Assembly (NCBI GenBank): GCA_045540115.1
Contig: JAZQGR010000041.1
Coordinates: 1-64,000 of the forward strand
Direction: 5' to 3'
Length of the DNA: 64,000 bases
Source of the DNA: Colimorpha_A sp045540115
GTDB lineage: Bacteria > Bacillota > Clostridia > Oscillospirales > CAG-272
Position 1 is the first letter of the stretch. Every line of letters begins with the position of its first letter. The translations under genes were made by a program, and so were the position numbers. Below, piece by piece: positions 8,364 to 15,855 of the stretch. The notes below the pieces were generated by a model that did not search any database, had not been told where the DNA came from, and saw only the letters and a list, made by a program, of their open reading frames with translations.

Positions 8364-9122
8364 TTAATACGCGGATTTATCCGCATTTTCCGCCTGAAGC
8401 TTGTTTTTATAAGCAACAAGCTCGTCAGTCGTGTCGAATATCATCTGGCTCGCCATATCGACAGTCACAGTCTGAGCGAGCTTATCATGAAGCATTGTGC
8501 GATCCTTTGTAGCAAACAGCATTATGATCTGGATAAACAGGATCACGCCTACGATAACGATGCCCTCGAAGCCTATCATTCCGAAGTACATCATAATAAC
8601 AAGAAGTATTGGAATCATCGTTCCGACAGTAAATTTACCGAGCACGGTTCGTGCGAACATCAGAACGCCGTTTACTCTTATACCGTCTCTGCGCATTACG
8701 GCGACGCCGAACACCTTTTTGCCGAGCGTCTGCCCGTTTCTGAAGAGGAGCGGGACTGCAAACTCGAGTATCAGGTGTGAAATAAGCAGAGAGAACGTTA
8801 TGATTATCAGGATGAGGTTAAACATCATCTGATATGCATATCTTGCTTCCTTATCCTCACCGTATTCTTTCGATGCAGTCTCGTAGGTTTCCTTTTCCTC
8901 GTCGGTCAGCTTTTCGTATTCCTTTGCGGAAATGCCGAAATCGACTCCGTATTTTTCGGAGTAGAATTTCTGACGCTCCTTCAGCTGATCGGAATATTTG
9001 CCGTAATTGAGCATCGCCGAGCCACCCCACATCAGAGCAACTGCAAGCGTTACGAGTATTATGAAATCGAATATGCCTGCCGAAATTCGCTTGAACATAC
9101 CCGCTTTTTGAAGGTCAAGCAT
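8364..9122 (-). CDS. RDD family membrane protein
   Basis: 252 residues with an N-terminal RDD-type membrane domain. A hydrophobic helix lies at about 14-36, a long charged Glu/Lys loop at about 45-95, then further helices with the GQTLGKKVFGVAVMRRDG motif typical of RDD proteins. A cytoplasmic C-terminal tail follows. The function of RDD proteins is mostly unknown; some act in ion transport. It is the first gene before the ABC operon, has a promoter with a palindrome at 9168-9208, and is probably co-transcribed with the importer because no terminator separates them. Confidence 0.8.
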   Translation of the reverse strand: MLDLQKAGMFKRISAGIFDFIILVTLAVALMWGGSAMLNYGKYSDQLKERQKFYSEKYGVDFGISAKEYEKLTDEEKETYETASKEYGEDKEARYAYQMMFNLILIIITFSLLISHLILEFAVPLLFRNGQTLGKKVFGVAVMRRDGIRVNGVLMFARTVLGKFTVGTMIPILLVIMMYFGMIGFEGIVIVGVILFIQIIMLFATKDRTMLHDKLAQTVTVDMASQMIFDTTDELVAYKNKLQAENADKSAY

Positions 9123-9167
9123 ACCGTTTCACCCTCTCTTTAAATTTGGGCATAGTTATCCCATTAG

Positions 9168-9208
9168 TACACCAGTGTATTATAGCACAACTATTACACA
9201 ATAATCAA
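9168..9208 (-). promoter_or_regulatory. Promoter with overlapping palindrome upstream of RDD/ABC operon
   Basis: Minus strand TTGATT, 18 bases, TATAAT (extended by TGTGC). A near-perfect inverted repeat TACACTGGTGTA overlaps the end of the -10 box and the expected transcription start. That placement suits a repressor operator. No regulator gene is adjacent. Confidence 0.55.
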
Positions 9209-9227
9209 CAGTTTTTTAATAAAAATA

Positions 9228-10961
9228 TCATTTTTCGTCATTTTTTACAGTTTTGACTTCTTTTCTGTAAAAAGCATTGCCACCAATAAACTCACGAACA
9301 AGGCTCGTCGGAGGAATTTCGTCATCTACGTCTGCGGGATGAACGAAATTCAACACCTTTACTATCGATCTCACCTCGTCGTAATATTCGTCCTCGGGAC
9401 CTATCGCAAGAAGAAGCGGGAAAATGTGCTTGCAGAGAACCGCGAGCTCATAAAGAGTCGAGCTGTTGAATATGATATCCGCCTTTTCCTGAAACGGGAA
9501 TATCCACTTCTCTTCCCCGCGGCGTACCGACTGCCACATAGAAAGAGTGTTACTGACCGATGAGCCGCGCGTTTCGTAATCGCGGACTATTCTGCGGAGC
9601 AGACGCAAATAGCTGCTTGCGATTCTGTTATGATCGTCAAGATTAAGTGGCAAAAACGGACAAACGAAGAGCTTGAACACCGCCTCCTCGGGAAGTCCGT
9701 CGGGGAGCATTGCGGGGTTAAGCGCGTGAAGCCCCTCAACAATTATCACCGATGTTTCTCCAAGCTTCATAAAATGACCGTTAAATTCTCTTTTTCCCGT
9801 TTTGAAGTTGAAAGTCGGTATCTCCACCTTATCGCCCTTCAAAAGCGCAGAAAGGTGCTCGCCGAAGAGCTTTGTGTCGATGGTATTGATGTGCTCAAGA
9901 TCGACCTCGCCGTTTGGTCCTGCGGGTATCTTATCGCGGTCGATATAATAGTCGTCGAGGCTCATGAGTATCGGCTTTCTGCCGTGTACGCGAAGCTGCG
10001 TTGCAAGTCGGTTTGCCGACGTCGTCTTTCCCGACGAGGAAGGGCCTGCGAGCATTACCGCTTTACTTCCACGTGTACATATCATATCCGCAATTGTCGA
10101 AAAGCGCTTTTCATGAAGTGCTTCGTTTACTCTTATAAGCTCTCTGATCCTTCCCGAATCGACGAGCTCGTTCAGGTCTGCGACGGTTTCACATTCCATA
10201 AGCTCGCCCCATTTTTTTCCCTCGATATAGACATTGAAGGAGTTCGGCATTTCGCGGTATTCCGCAACCTCGTCTGCGCTCTTTCTGCCCGGGAAAATAA
10301 AGACGAAGCCATCGGGCGCGGGAATTATATCCCATACGCGCAAAAAGCCCGTCGAGGGCGCCATTTCGCCGTAATAATAGTCCGAAAAGTCCTCATATTC
10401 ATATACGTCAAGAGTCGGGATGGGACGGTAAGAGAAGAGACGGGCTTTATCGTCCTGGCCTTCCTCCGCATAGCGCCTGATAGCATCCGCCGTATTTATA
10501 CGACGGCGACGAAGCGGAATATCCATATCAACTATTTCGTGAACTCTCTTTTCAAGCACATCGGCATCAAATTCGGGCGCGTTCAGTATCTCGATATACA
10601 GTCCGTCACCAACCGTACAGTGCATTCTTGCCTTTGCTTTCGGCCAAAGCTGGCGAAGCGCAAGGAAAATAACGAACTGCGCAGTACGGAAATACACGTC
10701 GTAACCCGCAGGATCTGTGTAACGGAGCAGCTTAATTTTTCCGCCCGACGCCTCGATCGCCTTACGCTTCGTTTCACCTATCTGTCCTACATCCTTGCTT
10801 CGTTGCGGAACGTAATTCAAGGTAAATACCTCGCCCGCTATTTTTGCAGCGATCGGATCGTTTGACAGTTTACCGTTCATCAGCCCGAGTCTTTTCACAA
10901 TATCGAGCAACGACTCATCGGGCAGAGCGTTTACTTCACGTTCGTCAATATATAGCTTCAT
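9228..10961 (-). CDS. TGS domain / uridine kinase-like nucleoside kinase
   Basis: 577 residues from the ATG at 10961, chosen because AGGAG lies 8 bases before it and MKLYIDERE matches the start of a TGS domain. Residues 1-62 are TGS-like. About 63-250 resemble the second additional domain of threonyl-tRNA synthetase. From about 280 there is a phosphoribulokinase/uridine kinase fold with Walker A GPSSSGKT (306-313). This three-part fusion is widespread in Clostridia and is annotated as a nucleoside kinase. Expected reaction: ATP-dependent phosphorylation of uridine/cytidine or a related nucleoside in the cytoplasm. It follows, at 120 bases, the small gene controlled by a guanine riboswitch and may share its transcript. 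Confidence 0.85.
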   Translation of the reverse strand: MKLYIDEREVNALPDESLLDIVKRLGLMNGKLSNDPIAAKIAGEVFTLNYVPQRSKDVGQIGETKRKAIEASGGKIKLLRYTDPAGYDVYFRTAQFVIFLALRQLWPKAKARMHCTVGDGLYIEILNAPEFDADVLEKRVHEIVDMDIPLRRRRINTADAIRRYAEEGQDDKARLFSYRPIPTLDVYEYEDFSDYYYGEMAPSTGFLRVWDIIPAPDGFVFIFPGRKSADEVAEYREMPNSFNVYIEGKKWGELMECETVADLNELVDSGRIRELIRVNEALHEKRFSTIADMICTRGSKAVMLAGPSSSGKTTSANRLATQLRVHGRKPILMSLDDYYIDRDKIPAGPNGEVDLEHINTIDTKLFGEHLSALLKGDKVEIPTFNFKTGKREFNGHFMKLGETSVIIVEGLHALNPAMLPDGLPEEAVFKLFVCPFLPLNLDDHNRIASSYLRLLRRIVRDYETRGSSVSNTLSMWQSVRRGEEKWIFPFQEKADIIFNSSTLYELAVLCKHIFPLLLAIGPEDEYYDEVRSIVKVLNFVHPADVDDEIPPTSLVREFIGGNAFYRKEVKTVKNDEK

Positions 10962-11081
10962 AATAAATTCTCCTATCGTATGTGATTTCAGGTTCCGAAT
11001 CGAAGCCCGAGTGCTTCTCATCGGGAATATACAATATATATATGTAGGACTCTTCCCCAATATTAAGTCGGTACGCGGGGG

Positions 11082-11324
11082 TCATCCTTCAATATCCTCA
11101 CTGTGCTTTTTTCGTCTTTTCTCAATTATCAGCTGTGTCAGGTTTATTGCGATCAGTCCGACGTTAAGAATGACAACAGGCATCGCATCCGAAAAATACG
11201 AATAGAACGCGCTGATGATCGAACCGCAAATATTAAAAATGCGAAGCATAGACAGCTTCGTCATCATCATTGAGAGTAGAACGAGTGCTGTCCCAATATA
11301 ACCGAAGATTTCAAGATATATCAT
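11082..11324 (-). CDS. Small CBU_0592/YgjV-like membrane protein under a guanine riboswitch
   Basis: An 80-residue protein of three hydrophobic helices ending in a basic-acidic tail (KRRKKHSEDIEG). The pattern GYIGTALVLLS, then FNICGSIISAFYS and VVILNVGLIAIN, resembles the CBU_0592/YgjV family of small membrane proteins of unknown function. A longer relative is encoded at 58449-58961. The start is supported by GGGGGA about 8 bases upstream. Its leader is the guanine-class riboswitch at 11370-11432, so expression should fall when guanine is high. That control suggests a link to purine transport or salvage, but no function is known. Confidence 0.7.
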   Translation of the reverse strand: MIYLEIFGYIGTALVLLSMMMTKLSMLRIFNICGSIISAFYSYFSDAMPVVILNVGLIAINLTQLIIEKRRKKHSEDIEG

Positions 11325-11345
11325 TTTTATTATCCCCCAAAAACA

Positions 11346-11380
11346 TTAAAAATAGCCGACTACCCAAAATCGGTAGTCGA
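11346..11380 (-). terminator. Riboswitch expression-platform terminator
   Basis: Minus strand CGACTACC, loop GATTTT, GGGTAGTCG, then CTATTTTTAA. The 5' half of this stem overlaps the 3' strand of aptamer stem P1 and the conserved GACTAC. Folding of the aptamer should therefore be coordinated with this terminator, a transcriptional attenuator layout. Confidence 0.8.
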
Positions 11381-11432
11381 CCATTATCGGTGGTTCGTAG
11401 AAACACCTGCCCATATTGCAGGCATATACCAA
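11370..11432 (-). ncRNA. Purine riboswitch aptamer, guanine class
   Basis: The minus strand folds as a three-way junction. P1 is TTGGTA/TACCGA. P2 is CCTGC/GCAGG with loop AATATGG. Junction J2/3 is TTTCTAC. P3 is ACCA/TGGT with loop CCGATAA. The 3' junction is GACTAC. These match the conserved loops and junctions of the purine aptamer. The ligand-pairing base in GACTA is C, as in guanine/hypoxanthine sensors (adenine sensors have U), and J2/3 keeps the U expected for guanine rather than the C of deoxyguanosine type I. The downstream terminator makes it a likely OFF switch. The gene below is the 80-residue membrane protein, then the nucleoside kinase. Confidence 0.9.
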
Positions 11433-11467
11433 AAATATCGCGGTGAGCTATTCTTACCCACCGATAC

Positions 11468-11496
11468 ATTTTAGCATATTTATGGTAAAATGTCAA
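11468..11496 (-). promoter_or_regulatory. Promoter of the guanine riboswitch transcript
   Basis: Minus strand TTGACA, 17 bases, TAAAAT. Transcription would start near 11461, giving a leader of roughly 135 bases that opens with a CGGTG/CACCG hairpin (11437-11463) before the aptamer. Confidence 0.8.
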
Positions 11497-11587
11497 TGCT
11501 TTTAAGAATGCAACTGTTAAATTTCGGCATTTTTCACAAAATCAAGCACTCATTTTGTACATTCTAAGAAAATGCGAATTACAAATA

Positions 11588-11613
11588 ACGGACCCGTAAA
11601 CGGGTCCGTTTTT
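11588..11613. terminator. Hairpin terminator after the NCS2 permease gene
   Basis: Stem ACGGACCCG/CGGGTCCGT with TAAA loop lies 9-34 bases after the permease stop (minus strand). The T run is stronger on the plus strand; on the minus strand it is followed by TTATTTG. It separates the permease from the riboswitch transcript. Confidence 0.7.
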
Positions 11614-11621
11614 AACGTTTA

Positions 11622-13091
11622 TTACGCTGCGGGAACGAAGAAGTAAACAAGGAAGAGAAGCGTTACTATGATAGCAACGACCGAGAACTCTCTCTTGGGC
11701 TTCTCCGTTTTCTTTACCGCGCTCTTGATGAGCTCGATAACATAGGATATAATTGACATAAGGGTGTAAGAAACGAGACCTACACCGATACCCTTGGTGA
11801 TGGAGTAGGAAAGAACCATTACCGAGATGGTAAGAAATGCCGACGTCGCACCGATCGCATTGCTGAAATCGATAGTCTTAGCGTTGTTCTTCATCATAAG
11901 CACGCCGACGTAGATAAGCGCAGACGCGGCAGCTGCTGAAGGAACTACTGCAAAAAGCGGAAGCGCAAACATTGCAACAAAGAACATGCAAGCCGTCGAA
12001 AGAGCGGTAAGACCGGTTCTACCGCCCGCCGATACGCCGGAGCCCGACTCAACGAAAGTCGTAACGGTAGAGGTACCGACCATCGCACCTGCACAAGTTG
12101 CAACGGCGTCTGACATCATAATCTTTCCGTAGTTACGAGGTTTGTTATTTTCGTCGGAAAGGATTCTGTTACCGCCGCAGCAGCCGACGATGGTTCCCAT
12201 TGTGTCGAACATATCGATCATACACATGGTAATAACTATCATTACAATGGTGAATACCGAAATTCCTTCGGGGATAACGCCTTCCTTGAATACGCTTGTG
12301 AAGGAACCGAATACGGTGTTTTCGCCCGCGAAGAAGTTTTCAAAGTTCTCCCAGAATTTCCAGGAGATGCCGGGAACATTGCCCTTGATTATATCAAGGT
12401 CGGTAACTCCGAAGGGAATGCCGATCAAGGTCGCGCCGAGTATACCGATAATTACCGAGCCCTTGACCATGAGCTTATCGAGGATAGCAATAATGAAAAG
12501 TCCAATAAGTGCTACAAGAGCCGCTTTGGATGCTTCCCAGCTCGTGAAGTTTACAAGCTCTACCTGAGTAAATGGACTTGCAACGATTATACCTGCGTTC
12601 TGGAAACCGATATATGCGATGAAGAGACCGATACCGACCGAGATAGCGCTTCTTACGGGAACAGGCATTCCGTCAAAAGCGAGCTCGCGGAAGGTCTTTC
12701 CCTTGATCTTGATAAGGGAAAGAAGGAGGAAAAGAATACCGGAAATAAGAACAAGGAAGAATGCCTGACCGGGGGTGAACTTTGCAGCATATCCTGCCCA
12801 TCCTCCTATGAGACCGCCTGCCATGGAGTTAAGTCCCATGCCAGAAGCCTGTGCAAGAGGCATCTTGGCAAGAAACGCCATGAGAAGAGTTCCGATGATC
12901 GCACCGAGTGCGGTTGCAATAAATGCCGATGACCAGTAGGGGCTTGCTGTGCTACCGAAGATCTGGTTGGGGTTGACTGTCAGAATGTACGACATTGCAA
13001 GGAACGTAACGATACCTGCAATCAGCTCAGTTCTGACATTCGTTTGCTTATTTTCGGGATCGTATCCCAAAAGCTTTGCGAATTTCTTCAT
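11622..13091 (-). CDS. NCS2 family purine permease (AzgA/PbuG type)
   Basis: 489 residues with about 12-14 membrane segments. Features of the adenine/guanine/hypoxanthine permease branch of NCS2 include TELIAGIVTFLAMSYILTVNP near the N-terminus, GMGLNS and a later VESGSGVSAGGRTGL segment. It imports purine bases by proton symport. Its 5' region has a consensus promoter and an inverted repeat but no purine riboswitch; the riboswitch in this locus serves the next transcript. RBS AAGGAGG before ATG is strong. Confidence 0.9.
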   Translation of the reverse strand: MKKFAKLLGYDPENKQTNVRTELIAGIVTFLAMSYILTVNPNQIFGSTASPYWSSAFIATALGAIIGTLLMAFLAKMPLAQASGMGLNSMAGGLIGGWAGYAAKFTPGQAFFLVLISGILFLLLSLIKIKGKTFRELAFDGMPVPVRSAISVGIGLFIAYIGFQNAGIIVASPFTQVELVNFTSWEASKAALVALIGLFIIAILDKLMVKGSVIIGILGATLIGIPFGVTDLDIIKGNVPGISWKFWENFENFFAGENTVFGSFTSVFKEGVIPEGISVFTIVMIVITMCMIDMFDTMGTIVGCCGGNRILSDENNKPRNYGKIMMSDAVATCAGAMVGTSTVTTFVESGSGVSAGGRTGLTALSTACMFFVAMFALPLFAVVPSAAAASALIYVGVLMMKNNAKTIDFSNAIGATSAFLTISVMVLSYSITKGIGVGLVSYTLMSIISYVIELIKSAVKKTEKPKREFSVVAIIVTLLFLVYFFVPAA

Positions 13092-13129
13092 TGGTTTCCT
13101 CCTTAGCTCATAGAGCTGTTAAATTTAAT

Positions 13130-13182
13130 TATGTTGCGAAACAACATATTATAAATATACACTAATATGAGAATAATGTCAA
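13130..13182 (-). promoter_or_regulatory. Promoter and inverted repeat upstream of NCS2 permease
   Basis: Minus strand TTGACA, 17 bases, TATATT (13154-13182). Just downstream is a perfect inverted repeat TATGTTG-N5-CAACATA (13130-13148), which could be an operator or a leader hairpin. Confidence 0.65.
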
Positions 13183-13203
13183 TAATTGTTGAAAATTTTT
13201 GAA

Positions 13204-13240
13204 CAAAAAAAGCAGTGATCCTGCGAACCGCTGCTTTTTT
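13204..13240 (-). terminator. Terminator after DUF4091 gene
   Basis: Minus strand GCAG...CTGC hairpin with one mismatch, flanked by A and T runs; seven T follow. It starts just after the stop at 13247. Confidence 0.7.
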
Positions 13241-13246
13241 ATTATT

Positions 13247-15007
13247 TCATAGATGCTTCTCTATCTCGCGATTGACCGTCTCGCGGAAGGAAGTCATTTG
13301 CTCGGGTGAATCGGGGATAGTGAAGCAAGTGAGCTCTTGACCGAAATGCTTTTCCGCAAGCGAGATAACGTAGTCGTAATCCGTCAAGCTTTCAAGTAGT
13401 TTAAGTGCGCGCAGATCCATTATCGCTTCTCGCATATACACCTCACGAAGCGAGCCGAGAGCACCGTCCGAGCCGGGGTAAACGACAAATGATGCACCGG
13501 GTCTCTGCTGATAACCACAGGGGTTAATAAGTGGGTTAAAATATCCGCGTGACATTCTGTAATAATAGTAATTGAAACCCCAATGAAGGAAGCCGGTCAG
13601 ATTATATTTAAATGCCTGAAGTCCGAAAATGCGAGCACGGTACGGCTTTGTAGTTATCAGGCGGTTCGTGCATTTTTCCGTGCTTTGTCCCTCGTAATAT
13701 CCGCCCGTGTAATATGCCCACAAGTTCTTACATTTGCCGTAAAAATCCTCAATGGCATCGATACAGACTATAGGGGTATCGACCATTCCGTTTTCGTAAA
13801 ACTCAATACGCGAAAGCGCATCGCCGCTTTCGGCACCGCAAAGAAGCGGAGCGACCGTTTCCTTGGCGGATCGGTAGCTTTCAATATTCGTCAGATCCGG
13901 CTCGTCGGAAATATGGTAAAACACCTTATTGGAAATTCCAATTTCTTCCGTAAAGCTTCTGAACGCGGAAAGATAGCATTCAAGAAACTCTCTGTATTCC
14001 TCCGACGAAGCATCTGTATCCCAGCCGAAAATACGCTTCTCGTCACCGTTCACGGTCGCGTAGATCGCAGGAGCGTGCTTTGCACCCCATTGCGTGAAGA
14101 GGTGCGGATGCTCGAAGTACTCGATTCCCGAATCGACAGCAAGCTTTATCAGACGGGCAAGCTCGGAGAAATCAAACACATAACCGCTTTCATTTTTCGT
14201 TATGCCGACAAGCTGTGCCTTTTTGCGATACTGTCCGATGGGCGTATCGAGCGGAGGCGTAAATGTTGGAATGAGAAGAAGATTCATTCCGTAATCAGCG
14301 GCGTTCTTGAAATAGCTTTCGAGAAGCTTAAAGTATTCGTCGCTGAAAAGCTTTACGTTATGAAGGTCAGCGACACAGTCGTAATGAAACCAATTCGTAT
14401 ACTTGAAGTCGATTTTGGGAAGAACGGCTCCGATGACCGTAAGTGTGAAGCTATCCTCCGAGAGTATTTTCCCGGTCAGTAGCGAAGTTGCGGTCACTTT
14501 TATTTCATAATCTCCTGACGGGATCGTTTTTCTCTCTTCGTTTACCGTTATTATGAGTGACGAAAAGGAAGTATCGTTCGCGTCGAGACGGTGAGGCTCG
14601 TTTTCCTCGTAATACGGGCAAGAAGGATCGGTCGGAATATAAGCGATCTTCGGGGACGCGCTTCTCGGAAGCAAAACGTCGGGGTAAAGATCAACTCCCC
14701 TTCCCTCGCTTGCGACCTCGCTCAGCCACTCAACGTCCTTCGGCTCAGATGCAAGACCGTCGTCGGGACGCTTTTGATACGGGTGTATTATCGGCACCGA
14801 GTCGACTCTGTATACGGAAAAGGTCAGTCCATCGCTCTTTACCGAGACACTTACAGGAAAACAGTCACCGCATTTTGCCTTATAGGCATAGGTAAAAGAA
14901 TACGGCTCGTTCGACAGAACGCTCGCGCGCTCAATGCTCTGCATTATCTCGGAGTCGTGAAAAATCTTTGTTTGTGAATCTGTAATAAAGGTTATAAGAT
15001 TTGACAT
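13247..15007 (-). CDS. DUF4091-type glycosidase-like protein
   Basis: 586 residues, no signal peptide, so probably cytoplasmic. An N-terminal beta-sandwich (about 1-190, with the SGDYEIKVTATS and LSEDSFTLTVIG strands) is followed by a TIM-barrel-like region. That region contains FTPPLDTPIGQYR, YFEHPHLFTQWGAKHAP, FYHISDEPD (a plausible acidic catalytic site) and FLHWGFNYYY. The C-terminal MREAIMDLRALKLLE segment is typical of DUF4091 proteins, which occur with carbohydrate-active enzymes. The substrate is unknown. The gene has its own promoter and terminator and no sugar genes adjoin it directly. A distant, non-catalytic role cannot be excluded. Confidence 0.7.
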   Translation of the reverse strand: MSNLITFITDSQTKIFHDSEIMQSIERASVLSNEPYSFTYAYKAKCGDCFPVSVSVKSDGLTFSVYRVDSVPIIHPYQKRPDDGLASEPKDVEWLSEVASEGRGVDLYPDVLLPRSASPKIAYIPTDPSCPYYEENEPHRLDANDTSFSSLIITVNEERKTIPSGDYEIKVTATSLLTGKILSEDSFTLTVIGAVLPKIDFKYTNWFHYDCVADLHNVKLFSDEYFKLLESYFKNAADYGMNLLLIPTFTPPLDTPIGQYRKKAQLVGITKNESGYVFDFSELARLIKLAVDSGIEYFEHPHLFTQWGAKHAPAIYATVNGDEKRIFGWDTDASSEEYREFLECYLSAFRSFTEEIGISNKVFYHISDEPDLTNIESYRSAKETVAPLLCGAESGDALSRIEFYENGMVDTPIVCIDAIEDFYGKCKNLWAYYTGGYYEGQSTEKCTNRLITTKPYRARIFGLQAFKYNLTGFLHWGFNYYYYRMSRGYFNPLINPCGYQQRPGASFVVYPGSDGALGSLREVYMREAIMDLRALKLLESLTDYDYVISLAEKHFGQELTCFTIPDSPEQMTSFRETVNREIEKHL

Positions 15008-15050
15008 ATATGCTTCTCCAACTAACAGTTACGGTTTCCCTTTTGCGTAA

Positions 15051-15079
15051 AGTTTAACATTAATAAAGTGCGATGTCAA
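15051..15079 (-). promoter_or_regulatory. Promoter of DUF4091 gene
   Basis: Minus strand TTGACA, 17 bases, TAAACT, located between the PAP2 terminator and the gene start. Confidence 0.6.
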
Positions 15080-15092
15080 TACGATATAAAGG

Positions 15093-15123
15093 CAAAAAGC
15101 CGCACGTTAATGCGGCTTTTTTT
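15093..15123 (-). terminator. Terminator after PAP2 gene
   Basis: Minus strand AAGCCGCA, TTAACG loop region, TGCGGCTTTTTG. The stem is flanked by A and T runs on both sides and may act in both directions. Confidence 0.8.
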
Positions 15124-15136
15124 AATTTTTATTTAG

Positions 15137-15802
15137 TTATGCATTTTTGTCAAAAATCTTACATGTTCCAACGTAAAAGAGCAGCAGAGAAACGCTGATA
15201 AGGATTCCCGCGATTATATCGGTAAACCAATGTACGCCCGAAAGGAGGCGTCCGATGACTGTTGCAAGGATCAATATTACGCCAAGAGAAGTGCCGACCA
15301 CGCGCACTGCCGTATTTTTCGTTCTCGAACGAAGGTGGATCAGCACCGCGCCGAGTACGGTAACGGACAGCATCGTATGTGATGACGGGAATGACGCTTC
15401 GAGCTCGTTTTCCATAATTATCGGACGGTAGTTTACAATAACGATCTCAAAAAACACGTAGATACAGGCAAGGACAACGAAAAGCACACCGAGAACTATA
15501 ATATTACTGTCTACCGCCTTCAAGCTCTTCCTTTTCAAAAGCTGTCCGAAGCCAACTCCCGCGAAATAAACCGCGACCGCGATAGGGATGTATCCGAGGA
15601 TCTCGGTCATATCATATAGACCCATATTAACTCCGATCAGCTTATGGAAATAAGAATTAATTTCCGAAAGACCTATTTCGCTGTCATTCGGACCTATTGC
15701 TTTTACGCCAACCGTCTTAACGAGCAACGTAAGAATTACAAACAGAACAAACGCTATAGCGCCAAATATAAAGTATTTTTTTGCGTTTTTCTTGTCGGTC
15801 AT
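15137..15802 (-). CDS. PAP2 superfamily membrane phosphatase
   Basis: 221 residues from the ATG at 15802, preceded by AAGGAG at 8 bases; a TTG seven codons upstream would overlap that ribosome binding site. About six membrane segments. The phosphatase signature is split as usual: NYRPIIME, then ASFPSSHTM (catalytic His in PSSH) and GRLLSGVHWFTDI (second His and Asp). Proteins of this class dephosphorylate lipid phosphates such as undecaprenyl pyrophosphate or phosphatidic acid at the outer face of the membrane. It lies downstream of proS, behind that gene's terminator. Confidence 0.85.
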   Translation of the reverse strand: MTDKKNAKKYFIFGAIAFVLFVILTLLVKTVGVKAIGPNDSEIGLSEINSYFHKLIGVNMGLYDMTEILGYIPIAVAVYFAGVGFGQLLKRKSLKAVDSNIIVLGVLFVVLACIYVFFEIVIVNYRPIIMENELEASFPSSHTMLSVTVLGAVLIHLRSRTKNTAVRVVGTSLGVILILATVIGRLLSGVHWFTDIIAGILISVSLLLFYVGTCKIFDKNA

Positions 15803-15819
15803 TTTGTTCTCTCCTTTTG

Positions 15820-15849
15820 ACAAAAACCGCTGACGGAGCAGCGGTTTTC
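15820..15849 (-). terminator. Terminator after proS
   Basis: Minus strand AAAACCGCTG, short loop, CAGCGGTTTTTG. It lies between proS and the PAP2 gene and ends just before the PAP2 ribosome binding site, so some readthrough is possible. Confidence 0.8.
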
Positions 15850-15855
15850 GTTTTT

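Noticed and set aside
11311..11496. 61-codon minus-strand frame
   Set aside because: It covers the guanine riboswitch and its promoter, and has no ribosome site.
13092..13246. Second purine riboswitch before the NCS2 permease
   Set aside because: No conserved loop or junction motifs; only a promoter and a simple inverted repeat.
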